Part shown: piece after piece, positions 8,524 to 17,006 of the stretch
Numbering within the stretch: position 1 is the stretch's first letter
Layout: every line of letters starts with the position of its first letter
NCBI GenBank assembly: GCA_905235155.1
Contig: CAJOKJ010000004.1
Location: 1-45,072 of the forward strand
Direction of reading: 5' to 3'
DNA length: 45,072 nucleotides
DNA from: Candidatus Gastranaerophilales bacterium
GTDB taxonomy: Bacteria; Cyanobacteriota; Vampirovibrionia; Gastranaerophilales; Gastranaerophilaceae
The notes under the pieces: model-generated
What the model saw: the letters and a program-made list of their open reading frames with translations, nothing else
Database searches by the model: none
Told to the model about the DNA's origin: nothing
Position numbers and translations under genes: made by a program

Positions 8524-10614
8524 CTATTGAGGCATATAACTTTCACCAATTGTATCCACTGCTTCAACCTTAATATCAGTAATAAGCTCTGAATAAGAAA
8601 TAACAACAATTGTTGGAATATGACGTTCTAACAATTGGAATAACGGTAATCTAATTCTTGGAGAACATAAAATTACAGGCTGTTTACCAATATTTTGGTG
8701 AGCGTTCATCAATGTAGAAGCTGTCGTTTCAATCAATTCTTGAACCTGCATAGGATTCAACAAGAACATTGTACCCAATTCCGTTCTTTGACAACTGTCA
8801 TCAAGAGTTTTTTCCCACTCAGGAGATAATGTAAGTGCATATAGAACTTTATCTTCCTGTACATTTGTTAAACAAATTTGACGACCAAGAGCTGCTCTCA
8901 ATCGTTCTGATAAAATATCCGGTTCTTTTGAAAATCTTGCGTAATCACAAAGTCTTTCAAAAATAAATATAATATCCTTAATTGAAACTTTTTCTCTGAT
9001 TAAGTTTACAAATATTTTTCTTAAATCACTAGTAGAAATAATTGTAGGAACAAGGTCATTTACAAGTGTTGGGTCTTGAGAACGAACTAACTCCATCAAT
9101 TTTAAAACGTCAGTTTTTGTCATAATGTCGTCAACATGTTTTCTTGTAATTTCTTGCAGGTGAGTAATTACAACGTCAGTAGCATCAACAGCAGTAACAG
9201 CTCTTGTTGCTTTTGCATCTTCTTCTGATACCCAATATGCTTGAGTTTGGTATGTAGGGTCAACACCTATAATCGCATCTTCCGGCACTTCTGTTTTTAC
9301 TGAATCCCATTGATCAGCAATTACCATATATTTACCCGGATATACAAAACCGGTAGCAACAGTGTTGCCACGAATAGCAATCAAATACTCGTTTGCTTCT
9401 AATGCAGATGAATCCATAATTCTTATATTAGGTAAAATGTAACCCAATTCATCTGTTACACGTTGTCTTAAGGCAGCAATCTTGGCAAGTAATTGACCTT
9501 CTTGGTCAGGGTCGGCAATACATAACAATCCTGCACCAACTTGCAAGCTTAAAACGTCAACACCAAGTCTTTCATACATTCTATTTGGATTAACAAGGTC
9601 TTGCATGTTCTGACGTACGCTTTCTAATTGTCCCAATTGAGATTGAACATCGGCATTAACCAAAGTTGATAACCCTGAAATTGTCAATATCGTTGCAAAT
9701 AAAATAAACGGAAACCACGGTAAACCTGTTATCGGACTTGATAATGCAATTAATATCAAAAAGCCGGATGCCAAAAATAAAGAATTTGGCTTACTTGAAA
9801 CCTGACCCACTAAATCCATACCTAAGGAATTAGCTGCTGATGAACGTGTCATTACGATACCTGCCGCAACAGACATTAATAATGAAGGAACTTGTGAAGA
9901 CAAACCGTCACCGATAGTTAAAATTGTATATTTAGAAACGGCATCCGCAATAGGCATTTGATTCATCAAACAACCTACACACAAGCCGCCAACAATGTTG
10001 ATAATAGTAATAATTAAGCCCGCAATGGTATCACCTTTTACGAACTTCATAGCACCATCCATAGAACCGAATAAACTGGATTCACGTTGCAAATCTTCAC
10101 GTCTTTTAACCGCTTCATCTGGTGAAATCAAACCTGCGTTAAAATCTGCGTCAATTGTCATTTGCTTACCGGGCATAGCGTCTAAGGCAAATCTGGCGGC
10201 AACTTCGGCAATACGCTCAGCACCCTTTGTGATTACCATAAATTGTACCGTTGTAATAATCAAGAAAATTACAACACCTACAACCATATTACCACCTGTT
10301 ACGAAATGTCCGAAAGCGGCAACAACTTCACCGGCATCACCTTTTGCCAATATAAGACGTGTTGAGGCAATGGATAAGATTAAACGGAACATCGTACCCA
10401 AAAGAATAATTGACGGAAATGCAGCCAATTCAAGAGGTTTTTGAATATACAGGGATATCATCAAAAGAACAATACCTATCGTCATATTCAATGATATTGA
10501 AAAATTAATAACCCAATTTGGCATCTCCATAAGCAAAATCAGGATAAGTACTAAAACAAATCCCGCAATAGCAAATTCACTTATTGGTTGTCCTCCGCCT
10601 TGCTGTGCTGCCAT
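8524..10614 (-). CDS. flhA: Flagellar biosynthesis protein FlhA
   Basis: FlhA is the large export-gate subunit of the flagellar type III secretion apparatus. The 696-residue protein has an N-terminal half with about eight membrane segments. The conserved cytoplasmic FHIPEP-type loop (AAQFALDAMPGKQM-like, here AARFALDAMPGKQMTIDADF) is at residues about 140-160. The C-terminal cytoplasmic domain docks chaperone-substrate complexes. Length and motifs fit a functional FlhA. Its ATG overlaps the fliH stop codon by one base. Direct linkage of fliH to flhA, with no fliI between them, differs from the common fliEFGHI order. Confidence 0.97.
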   Translation of the reverse strand: MAAQQGGGQPISEFAIAGFVLVLILILLMEMPNWVINFSISLNMTIGIVLLMISLYIQKPLELAAFPSIILLGTMFRLILSIASTRLILAKGDAGEVVAAFGHFVTGGNMVVGVVIFLIITTVQFMVITKGAERIAEVAARFALDAMPGKQMTIDADFNAGLISPDEAVKRREDLQRESSLFGSMDGAMKFVKGDTIAGLIITIINIVGGLCVGCLMNQMPIADAVSKYTILTIGDGLSSQVPSLLMSVAAGIVMTRSSAANSLGMDLVGQVSSKPNSLFLASGFLILIALSSPITGLPWFPFILFATILTISGLSTLVNADVQSQLGQLESVRQNMQDLVNPNRMYERLGVDVLSLQVGAGLLCIADPDQEGQLLAKIAALRQRVTDELGYILPNIRIMDSSALEANEYLIAIRGNTVATGFVYPGKYMVIADQWDSVKTEVPEDAIIGVDPTYQTQAYWVSEEDAKATRAVTAVDATDVVITHLQEITRKHVDDIMTKTDVLKLMELVRSQDPTLVNDLVPTIISTSDLRKIFVNLIREKVSIKDIIFIFERLCDYARFSKEPDILSERLRAALGRQICLTNVQEDKVLYALTLSPEWEKTLDDSCQRTELGTMFLLNPMQVQELIETTASTLMNAHQNIGKQPVILCSPRIRLPLFQLLERHIPTIVVISYSELITDIKVEAVDTIGESYMPQ

Positions 10615-11348
10615 TACATGCCTTTCAATGCTTCCTTAATTATTTCCAATTGAGTATCTATTGATGCATCAACAATACCGTTATTTGTATGCAAAATACA
10701 TCCGCCTTCTGCAATTGAATCATCACCTACTACATTAATTTTAGCCTCAATACCCATTGATGTAATATACTCAGGTAATTCCGTTTTTACCAAATCAACT
10801 TGCAATGGATTCAATTTTACCGTAATTCTTGATTCTTCCTTTGACATTGATTTCATCACATCTACTATTGATTCTAATATTATTTGTGGATTTTGTGATA
10901 CTTCTTTTTTAATAATTTTTTGAGCAATATCAACACTAATTTCTAAAATATCAGGTGCAATATATTCAAAAACTTCCTGTTTTGCACTGACAAAATCTGC
11001 TATTTTAGCCCTTAACGCAATAATATCACTCTCAGCTTGTTCTATACCTGCTCTATAACCCTCTTTTGCAGCAGTTTCTTTTATTAAATCCGCTTCTTCT
11101 TGTGCTCTGGATATTAAATTTCTGTCATCAATACGTCTGTAACCACGTCTTCTATCACCCCTGCGACGCTCCTGACGTTGCGAAAAATCTATATTATCCA
11201 AATCAAAAACATCAATCTTTTCTTCTACAACAGGTGTACTCACAGGAGCTTGTGCTTGCCCTTGAACATCTTGCTGCAAAATAGGATTGACTTGCGTTTG
11301 TTGAGAATTCCCCTGCTCAGCAGTCTTATTTTGCTTTTTTATAATCAT
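10614..11348 (-). CDS. fliH: Flagellar assembly protein FliH
   Basis: FliH regulates the flagellar export ATPase FliI and links it to the C-ring. The 244-residue protein has a Gln/Pro-rich disordered N-terminus (residues 1-50), an Arg-rich patch (about 56-70), and a helical stalk of Glu/Ala repeats. The C-terminal FliH/SctL/V-ATPase-E-like domain contains ISVDIAQKIIKKEV and the glycine-rich GGCILHTNNGIVDASIDTQLE end. Gene order (after fliF and the fliG-like gene, before flhA) supports the call. No fliI is present in the window. Confidence 0.85.
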   Translation of the reverse strand: MIIKKQNKTAEQGNSQQTQVNPILQQDVQGQAQAPVSTPVVEEKIDVFDLDNIDFSQRQERRRGDRRRGYRRIDDRNLISRAQEEADLIKETAAKEGYRAGIEQAESDIIALRAKIADFVSAKQEVFEYIAPDILEISVDIAQKIIKKEVSQNPQIILESIVDVMKSMSKEESRITVKLNPLQVDLVKTELPEYITSMGIEAKINVVGDDSIAEGGCILHTNNGIVDASIDTQLEIIKEALKGM

Positions 11349-11359
11349 GATTGATTACA

Positions 11360-12379
11360 TTATACACTACTTTCAATGTGTTGGGCAATAACATTTGCAA
11401 CTTTTGGCGGAAGTTCATATAATTCATCTTGAAGAGCCGTTGTTACAAATCTTTTTACATTTATTCTTTCTTGTTTTAAAAATAATTCTAAATTTTCACG
11501 TGGAACATTTTGTAACGAATTTTTAATTCTATATATCAATTGATTTGGTGTTGTTGCATGTTTACTTGGTAAACTTGTTTTTATTTCTTTTAAACACTGT
11601 ATTGCTGTATTAGCATCTACTTTTTGGTTTAAATCCGGCATTTGCATATATTGAATAACAAGTTGTGCATCTTGAGGATTAAACTTATTTAAAATGGAAG
11701 AAATTTTATCTTGCGACATTGTTCTCAATAATAAAGCTAAAGATGCCAATTTAAATAATTTTCTATCATCTCCGGCATATTGTTGAGATTGCGGAGATTG
11801 TTGTGCAGAAACATTTTGTTGTACCTCTTGCGACTGTGCTGCGGCTTGTGCCTCAGCTTCTCTTTGTGCGGCTTGTTCGGCTTCAACTTGTTCTACCAGC
11901 TGATTTAAGTTGTTTTGCTTTGCGGCATTTTCTTTTAATTCTTCATCAATAATGCCCCTTTGCTGTAATTCATCCAATGCTTCTTGATATGCCTTTAAAA
12001 CTTGACTTTCTATAAGTTCAAGTATTTTATCTTGAGGCATATTTTGCTTAATTGTATTTTTTCCAATTTCAAAAATTGTAAATGCTATTTTTTGAAGTAC
12101 AATATCCCAATACTCAGGCTGAATGCCGGAACGAACCACATCAACAGATTTATGAAATGACCATTCCGCAATAATTTGAGTTAAAAATATTGCCTGTTCT
12201 ACATTAAATCCGGCTTCTGCATCATTTGATATTGCTTCACCCGCCATTAAAGAAAAATTTGCAAGTGTTTTTACAACATAGTCTTTCTGGAACGGTTCAA
12301 AATCTTGCGGCACAAGTTCTTTTGCCTGTGCTGCAAGATCCGCTGAAAATTGTTTATAATCAAATCCTTCTATTGGCAT
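11360..12379 (-). CDS. Divergent FliG-like flagellar protein
   Basis: This 339-residue protein occupies the position of fliG (after fliF, before fliH). A typical FliG has three ARM-like domains and contacts FliF, FliM and the stator. Here residues about 205-265 (LASLALLLRTMSQDKISSIL onward) resemble the FliG repeat that begins with ALLLL-type helices. The C-terminus, with NVKRFVTTALQDELYELPPK, resembles a FliG-M/C helix bundle. The N-terminal 130 residues are all-helical and not recognisable. A Gln/Ala-rich linker (residues about 155-205) separates the halves. The charged torque residues of standard FliG are not evident. FliG function is inferred mainly from position. Confidence 0.5.
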   Translation of the reverse strand: MPIEGFDYKQFSADLAAQAKELVPQDFEPFQKDYVVKTLANFSLMAGEAISNDAEAGFNVEQAIFLTQIIAEWSFHKSVDVVRSGIQPEYWDIVLQKIAFTIFEIGKNTIKQNMPQDKILELIESQVLKAYQEALDELQQRGIIDEELKENAAKQNNLNQLVEQVEAEQAAQREAEAQAAAQSQEVQQNVSAQQSPQSQQYAGDDRKLFKLASLALLLRTMSQDKISSILNKFNPQDAQLVIQYMQMPDLNQKVDANTAIQCLKEIKTSLPSKHATTPNQLIYRIKNSLQNVPRENLELFLKQERINVKRFVTTALQDELYELPPKVANVIAQHIESSV

Positions 12380-12409
12380 TATGTTACTTTTATATCATAT
12401 TTTTTTAAT

Positions 12410-12443
12410 AAAGTGAAGTATCATTTTTTCGACACTTCACTTT
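12410..12443 (-). repeat. Hairpin between fliF and the fliG-like gene
   Basis: AAAGTGAAGT (12410-12419) and ACTTCACTTT (12434-12443) form a perfect 10-bp stem with a 14-nt loop. It lies in the 70-bp gap after the fliF stop. There is only a weak T-run after it on the minus strand. It may therefore be an attenuator or an mRNA-stabilising processing site rather than a full terminator, setting the dose of MS-ring protein against the downstream genes. Confidence 0.55.
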
Positions 12444-12449
12444 TTATTA

Positions 12450-14135
12450 TCAGCCTTGTTCAATCCAACTTCTTATTTTTTCACCTGTTTCACTAGGATC
12501 AAGAGCATCTATATCCGAATGAATTGCAGCTATCGCTTCATCTAAAATATGAGATGGAATTTGAGGTACTGTTTCTCTTTGTTGTTGTTCGATTGCCATT
12601 TGCTGTTGTTGCAACTGCATTTGTCGTTCAATTAACTCTGCTGTTTTCATGTTAATATCTCTTAACTGAGCATCCTGTTCGCCTGCCATATTTCTTAAGG
12701 CCTGCATATCTTGTTGCTGAGCCATCTGAGTCGCTTTAACTTTACTTGAAATTACAACATAACCGCCTGCAAGACAAATTCCAACCATTGCCAAAACCAG
12801 CCACCAAGGATTACCTGTTTCTTCGGTTTTAGGTAATGTTTCACCCTTGTCAGTTGCCAAATACGGTTCAATCGATTCTGATAATGCTATTGTTACATTT
12901 GCAGGATTAACTTTTGGACTGGCTGCACGTGCAATTAATTCTTTTAATTCTTCTGTTGTTGTTTCAGCGGGTAATGCATTTTTTTCTAAAGTTACAGCAA
13001 TAGAAATTTCTTCGATTATACCTGCTTTTTGATATTCATTAACTTGTGTTTTAGTAACACCGTATTGAGTTTCTCTTGCACGTCTTGAGTAATTTCTGTT
13101 TTGAGAAGATGCAGATGCTTGATTTGAAGAACCCGGCATTGCTGCCAAACCTCCCGGCAAATATACACTTACTGCATTTGCTTTACCTGAACCTGTACTA
13201 TTATCGCTTGATTCATCACCCAAACCTTCAACAAAGGTTTGTTCAGATACTGAAGCCTTTTGTTCAGGGTCATATATTATACTTGACTTTTCAACAGGAG
13301 ATTGTTTTAATGACGTGCTTACAGTTACAACAAAGTTACCTTTTCCAATTAATCTGTCTAATTGTGCATTAACTTTTTGTTGCATATATTTATCGTTTTC
13401 TTCAACCTTTGAAAGCATTTCATCTTCAGCACTTATAATACTTGAATATACATTACCGTTTGTATCGGTAATTGAAATATTATCTGCGGTTAAGCCTGTA
13501 ACACTTCCTAAAAGCAAGTTTGTTATTGCCTTTATTTTCAACGGAGGCAATTTTTCGCTTATTTGAGGAGTAATTTGAACAGTAGCAGTAACAGGTTTTT
13601 GCATAGAAGAAAACATCGTTTGTTCAGGAATTGAAATAAATACCGATGCGTTATCTATGCCATCCATTTTTCTGATTAATCTTGCAAGTTCACCATTTAT
13701 TGCACGTGCAAGACGTATTCTTTTATCGTCTTTAGTTGATGTAAAATCACCTTTATCAAAAATTTCAAGACCAACATTTTGATCCATTAAACCACTCTTA
13801 ACAATCGTCAAAAGTGCAGCATCACGTTGGTTTTGATTATAAGTACCCTTACGTAGCACAATAGAAGATTTTGTACCGTCTAAAGCACGAGAAGCCTGAA
13901 TACCTGATTTAGCAAGTAATGCTTGAATTTCAATAGCCTTACCTAAATTATCAGTGGTCAATAATACCAAATCTTCTTGAATAGGTTTCTCATCAACAAG
14001 TTTTGCTTTTTCTGCACTTGATTTTCCGCCGACAGACATAACAATAACCATTATACCTATTGCCAAGACAACAACTATAACACCTATAATTCCGAATAAT
14101 AAAGGTTTATTGTTTAAAATTTGCTTAAAATCCAT
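12450..14135 (-). CDS. fliF: Flagellar MS-ring protein FliF
   Basis: FliF forms the MS ring, the membrane base of the flagellar motor. The 561-residue protein has a transmembrane segment near residues 13-34. A periplasmic region has the YscJ/FliF ring-building motifs (ELVLLTTDNLGKAIEIQALL-like start, RLARAINGELARLI, NASVFISIPEQ). A Ser/Gly/Asn-rich linker follows, then the second membrane segment (WWLVLAMVGICLAGGYVVI, about residue 445-465). The cytoplasmic tail is Gln-rich and ends with the FliG-binding type of C-terminus (KIRSWIEQG). A good ribosome-binding site (AGGGGAAAT-ATG) sets the start. Confidence 0.95.
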   Translation of the reverse strand: MDFKQILNNKPLLFGIIGVIVVVLAIGIMVIVMSVGGKSSAEKAKLVDEKPIQEDLVLLTTDNLGKAIEIQALLAKSGIQASRALDGTKSSIVLRKGTYNQNQRDAALLTIVKSGLMDQNVGLEIFDKGDFTSTKDDKRIRLARAINGELARLIRKMDGIDNASVFISIPEQTMFSSMQKPVTATVQITPQISEKLPPLKIKAITNLLLGSVTGLTADNISITDTNGNVYSSIISAEDEMLSKVEENDKYMQQKVNAQLDRLIGKGNFVVTVSTSLKQSPVEKSSIIYDPEQKASVSEQTFVEGLGDESSDNSTGSGKANAVSVYLPGGLAAMPGSSNQASASSQNRNYSRRARETQYGVTKTQVNEYQKAGIIEEISIAVTLEKNALPAETTTEELKELIARAASPKVNPANVTIALSESIEPYLATDKGETLPKTEETGNPWWLVLAMVGICLAGGYVVISSKVKATQMAQQQDMQALRNMAGEQDAQLRDINMKTAELIERQMQLQQQQMAIEQQQRETVPQIPSHILDEAIAAIHSDIDALDPSETGEKIRSWIEQG

Positions 14136-14190
14136 ATTTCCCCTGCTCAGTCTTTAAATATTTTAATACTATTAATACTGCATTATAATT

Positions 14191-14517
14191 TTATACTTGA
14201 ATTTGAACAATTTTATCATACGCTTGAATGACTTTTGAAACAGCATTTGTAGCAACAGTTAAAGTTACTTCGGCTTGTGACATTGCAATCATTACATCGT
14301 GTACATCAACATCACCTGTTCCGCTGGCTGCTTTTGTTAAAAGGTCATCCGGCTTACTTAATGTGTCATTTATGTTTGTTACCATACTTGACATTACATC
14401 TTTGAAACTTGATGCTGCATTTGTACTGTCTATATTTGAAACTCTACCAAATGCCATTTGTGATTGCATTGATGGAATTCTTGAATTAAAGTTTACGGAA
14501 TTAAATCCATTTATCAT
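14191..14517 (-). CDS. fliE: Flagellar hook-basal body protein FliE
   Basis: FliE joins the MS ring to the proximal rod and is the first exported rod component. The protein ends with the strongly conserved segment VDVHDVMIAMSQAEVTLTVA followed by a short tail. I chose the internal ATG giving MINGFNSVNF (108 residues). AGGTG lies 4 nt upstream of it, whereas the ATG 24 nt further upstream has no ribosome-binding site. It is the first gene of the flagellar operon, and fliF follows after 55 bp. Confidence 0.9.
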   Translation of the reverse strand: MINGFNSVNFNSRIPSMQSQMAFGRVSNIDSTNAASSFKDVMSSMVTNINDTLSKPDDLLTKAASGTGDVDVHDVMIAMSQAEVTLTVATNAVSKVIQAYDKIVQIQV

Positions 14518-14714
14518 AATACACCTCGCTTTTATTCTCAATTACTTACTCGTCATTTTGTTTTATTTAATTTAATATTTTTTTGCAATATCGTTCTTTT
14601 GATTTAGAAGTAAATCCAAAATGAATTATTTAACGTAGTTTTTTCTTAATGATTTGTTATAAAATATCAACATTACAATACACAAAACTTAACATATATG
14701 ATAAAATATTATTC

Positions 14715-15377
14715 ATGGACAAGAACCATATAACAATAAAAACAATGTTTAATCAAATTGCTGAAAAATATGATTTTAACAACAATTTAATATCTTTCGG
14801 CTTACATAAATTTATTAAAAAAGTATCGGTTTCAAAAATTAAATTCAACGGAAAGTGCTTAGATTTATGCACAGGAACAGGAGATATTGCATATTTATTA
14901 AATCAAAAAGGATGTGAAGTTATAGGTTTAGATTTTTCGGAAAACATGTTAAAAATAGCAAAAGCTAAACATCAAAATATACAATTTATTGAAGGAGATT
15001 GCACAAATTTACCGTTTGAAGACAATTCATTTGATGCAGTAACAATAAGTTTTGGATTAAGAAACATAGAAAACTATAATAAAGCTTTAAGTGAAATTAA
15101 CAGAGTTTTAAAACCAGAAGGAATATTTTTTCATTTAGACTTCTGTAAAAATAATATACTCGCAAACATGATATACGATTTTATCATACCAAAATTAGTA
15201 AAAATAGTTTATGGTAATAATTTGCCATACAAATATCTTGTACAATCAAAAAAAGAATTTTTTGACAATAAAAAACTACAAGAAATAATTGAAAAATATA
15301 AATTTACACATATAAAAACAACCACATATCTATTCGGTACAATAGCAAGCATTGTTTGCAAGAAAAATTCATTGTAA
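14715..15377 (+). CDS. UbiE/MenG-family quinone methyltransferase
   Basis: This is an S-adenosylmethionine-dependent C-methyltransferase of the demethylmenaquinone/2-polyprenyl-benzoquinol type. The 221-residue product has the UbiE signature segments: MFNQIAEKYDFNNNLISFGL at the N-terminus, the SAM-binding LDLCTGTGD (motif I), GLDFSENML, and SFGLRNI before a typical loop. The chosen start (MDKNHITIK) aligns with the family. An upstream in-frame ATG at 14649 would add 22 atypical residues. No strong Shine-Dalgarno is present, so translation may be near-leaderless. It is divergent from fliE. Whether it works in menaquinone or another quinone pathway cannot be settled here. Confidence 0.85.
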   Translation: MDKNHITIKTMFNQIAEKYDFNNNLISFGLHKFIKKVSVSKIKFNGKCLDLCTGTGDIAYLLNQKGCEVIGLDFSENMLKIAKAKHQNIQFIEGDCTNLPFEDNSFDAVTISFGLRNIENYNKALSEINRVLKPEGIFFHLDFCKNNILANMIYDFIIPKLVKIVYGNNLPYKYLVQSKKEFFDNKKLQEIIEKYKFTHIKTTTYLFGTIASIVCKKNSL

Positions 15378-15480
15378 ACATTTGTTAAATAAGTCAAAAA
15401 ACATGTCAATTTTGAGTTTTAGAGATTTTTATAAGAGATGTAGGTGTGTAGGTAATATATTTTTATAAGGAGTTATTTTA

Positions 15481-15855
15481 ATGTTTTCAGGTATTGATTA
15501 TTACGGAACAACATACGGAAATCGTCCGTACAAAAGAGAAATGGGTGAAACCCCTGAAGATATGGCAAAAGCCGTAAAATATCAAGAAGCACAAGAAGCC
15601 AAAGCCAGAGGTCACGAATACAGAGGTCGTGAAATGGGTGAAAAGCCTTGGGAAGTTCCATCAAGAGAACAACAAGGTGATTATTATCAGAAAGCACAAA
15701 GAGAAGTTCCGTCATACCAAAGCAGACCAACTTACGAAACCCGTCCAAGAGAAATGGGTGAAAGACCTGAAGACGTATCAAGAGCAGAACAAAACAGACC
15801 AAAAAGATATGATGAAATGACAGAACAAGAACGTCGTTTGGACTTGTTTGCATAA
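15481..15855 (+). CDS. Small repeat protein with three REMGE-x-P motifs
   Basis: I do not recognise this 124-residue, highly charged and probably disordered protein. It contains three copies of a REMGE-(T/K/R)-P-(E/W)-(D/E)-(M/V) motif, at residues about 19, 50 and 90, separated by 30-40 residues rich in Gln, Arg, Glu and Tyr. There is no Cys and no membrane segment. A strong ribosome-binding site (AAGGAG, 8-9 nt before ATG) and a clean downstream terminator show that it is expressed as a single gene. The repeats may bind one partner in several copies. No function is assigned. Confidence 0.75.
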   Translation: MFSGIDYYGTTYGNRPYKREMGETPEDMAKAVKYQEAQEAKARGHEYRGREMGEKPWEVPSREQQGDYYQKAQREVPSYQSRPTYETRPREMGERPEDVSRAEQNRPKRYDEMTEQERRLDLFA

Positions 15856-15884
15856 TAAAATTAATAGTTACAAATTCAACAACA

Positions 15885-15912
15885 AAGGCACTGCTAAGGC
15901 GGTGCCTTTTGT
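15885..15912 (+). terminator. Rho-independent terminator
   Basis: AAGGCACTGC (15885-15894), a TAAG loop and GCGGTGCCTT (15899-15908) form a 10-bp stem with one G-T pair, running into TTTT. It ends the single-gene unit of the REMGE repeat protein. Confidence 0.85.
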
Positions 15913-15967
15913 CATAGATATACAAACTTAACTTGTATATCTTGAGTGTTATCTTCCTCCTTTCGTT

Positions 15968-16174
15968 CTAAATACAAGTATCATCACTTGTAGCCATAGT
16001 CATTAAGGATACTAAAGCAGCAATACCAACAAGAGCATAGACTGCCCTTGACCAAATTGTCATATCACCTAACAACTTAGCCACTAAATCAAGGTTAAAA
16101 ATTCCAATAAAGCCCCAATTTAGAGCACCAATAATAACAAGAAGATAACTAATCAATTTAGCATATTTTAACAT
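15968..16174 (-). CDS. DUF378 family small membrane protein
   Basis: This is a 68-residue protein with two hydrophobic segments. The first contains the DUF378 hallmark LVIIGALNWGFIGIFNLDLVA and the second is the typical AVYALVGIAALVSL. The family is widespread and uncharacterised. The start ATG giving MLKYAKLI has AAAGG 7 nt upstream and fits the family better than the ATG 15 nt earlier. It stands alone, convergent with the REMGE repeat gene and divergent from ssrA. Confidence 0.85.
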   Translation of the reverse strand: MLKYAKLISYLLVIIGALNWGFIGIFNLDLVAKLLGDMTIWSRAVYALVGIAALVSLMTMATSDDTCI

Positions 16175-16291
16175 ATAAAAACCTTTCATAAAATCAGAAC
16201 ACTTTAATTATTTAATAAAAATGTCGATAAAAAATGCCCATAAATAGTAATATTTAAAAATAAAAGATAGTTAAAAAGTACAATATCATTA

Positions 16292-16319
16292 TTGAAAAAG
16301 ATAAAAATAGTGATATAAT
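16292..16319 (+). promoter_or_regulatory. Promoter of ssrA
   Basis: TTGAAA (16292-16297) and a consensus TATAAT (16314-16319) are separated by 16 bp. The predicted transcript would start about 15 nt before the mature tmRNA 5' end and would be trimmed by RNase P. Confidence 0.75.
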
Positions 16320-16341
16320 GTTATTACAATCGAATTTTCAT

Positions 16342-16741
16342 GGGGACGTACAGGATTTTGACAGGACGTTTGATGGGAATAGGTTGCGAGTTCGAGTGCT
16401 GTTCTCGGTTATCAACAAGCAAACAAATTAAGTGCTAACAACAATGTTGTAGTAGCTGATTTTTCAAGAGCAAGAGCTCTTGCTGCGTAGATTAAGTTCC
16501 GCAGTTCAGCCTTCTTATTAGTCCATCTTGCCGATTAATAGGGAGCCACCATGCAAGACGCAGTGCGGTAATGACGGTAGCCGCATCAAGATAACCGTCA
16601 AGGTGCGTATCACTAAAAAAGACTTTGAATAAATTAAAAGGTTTGTCATTTCCTGATTTATTCGAGAGAATAATGACTACACTCGTAGAGATTTATTTTT
16701 ATCCGTTTTGGACGCGGGTTCGACTCCCGCCGTTTCCACCA
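16342..16741 (+). ncRNA. ssrA: Transfer-messenger RNA (one-piece tmRNA)
   Basis: tmRNA rescues stalled ribosomes and tags the unfinished protein for proteolysis. The 5' end GGGGACG pairs with CGTTTCC at the 3' end, followed by an encoded A-CCA. A T-arm (GCGGG-TTCGACT-CCCGC) precedes it. The tag reading frame starts with GCT at 16434 and ends with TAG at 16488-16490. It encodes ANNNVVVADFSRARALAA, whose ALAA end fits ClpXP/FtsH recognition. The single 400-nt transcript shows it is not the split (two-piece) type known in some cyanobacteria. The gene marks the end of the core region, with accessory genes starting right behind it. Confidence 0.96.
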
Positions 16742-16822
16742 TTTAGTCTTAAATAGAGAGACAAGACCAAACTCTCTAATAAAAAATCCCGCAAACACGG
16801 GGCAATATAGCTATTTAATTAA

Positions 16823-16860
16823 AACAGAGAATTGAATTTGAAACAATTCTCTGTTTTTTA
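16823..16860 (+). terminator. Terminator downstream of ssrA
   Basis: AACAGAGAATTG (16823-16834) and CAATTCTCTGTT (16844-16855) pair perfectly over 12 bp with a 9-nt loop, followed by a T-run. It ends the ssrA transcript. The rest of 16742-17006 contains a weaker stem (16755-16777) and no gene. Confidence 0.85.
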
Positions 16861-17006
16861 ATGCAAAATTCCAGCCAAATTCTCTACTTGAGCTTTACCT
16901 AGTCCAAAATGAACTTATTTTTTATAATTATTTAACGAGCAAAAGTTCTTTTCATTTCATGTTTGCCATAAAATGTACTTGAAATTCAAGAAGGAAAAAC
17001 AAAAAT

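Noticed and set aside
9995-10444. Open frame of 149 codons on the plus strand
   Set aside because: It is antisense to the conserved membrane half of flhA and has low-complexity, shadow-like composition and no ribosome-binding site.
15473-15925. Open frame of 150 codons on the minus strand
   Set aside because: It is the complement of the REMGE repeat gene, runs through that gene's terminator and has no start signal.
16902-16914. GTCCAAAATGAAC before the DUF2971 gene as a fifth WYL site
   Set aside because: Only one half-site fits. The second half is shifted and altered.
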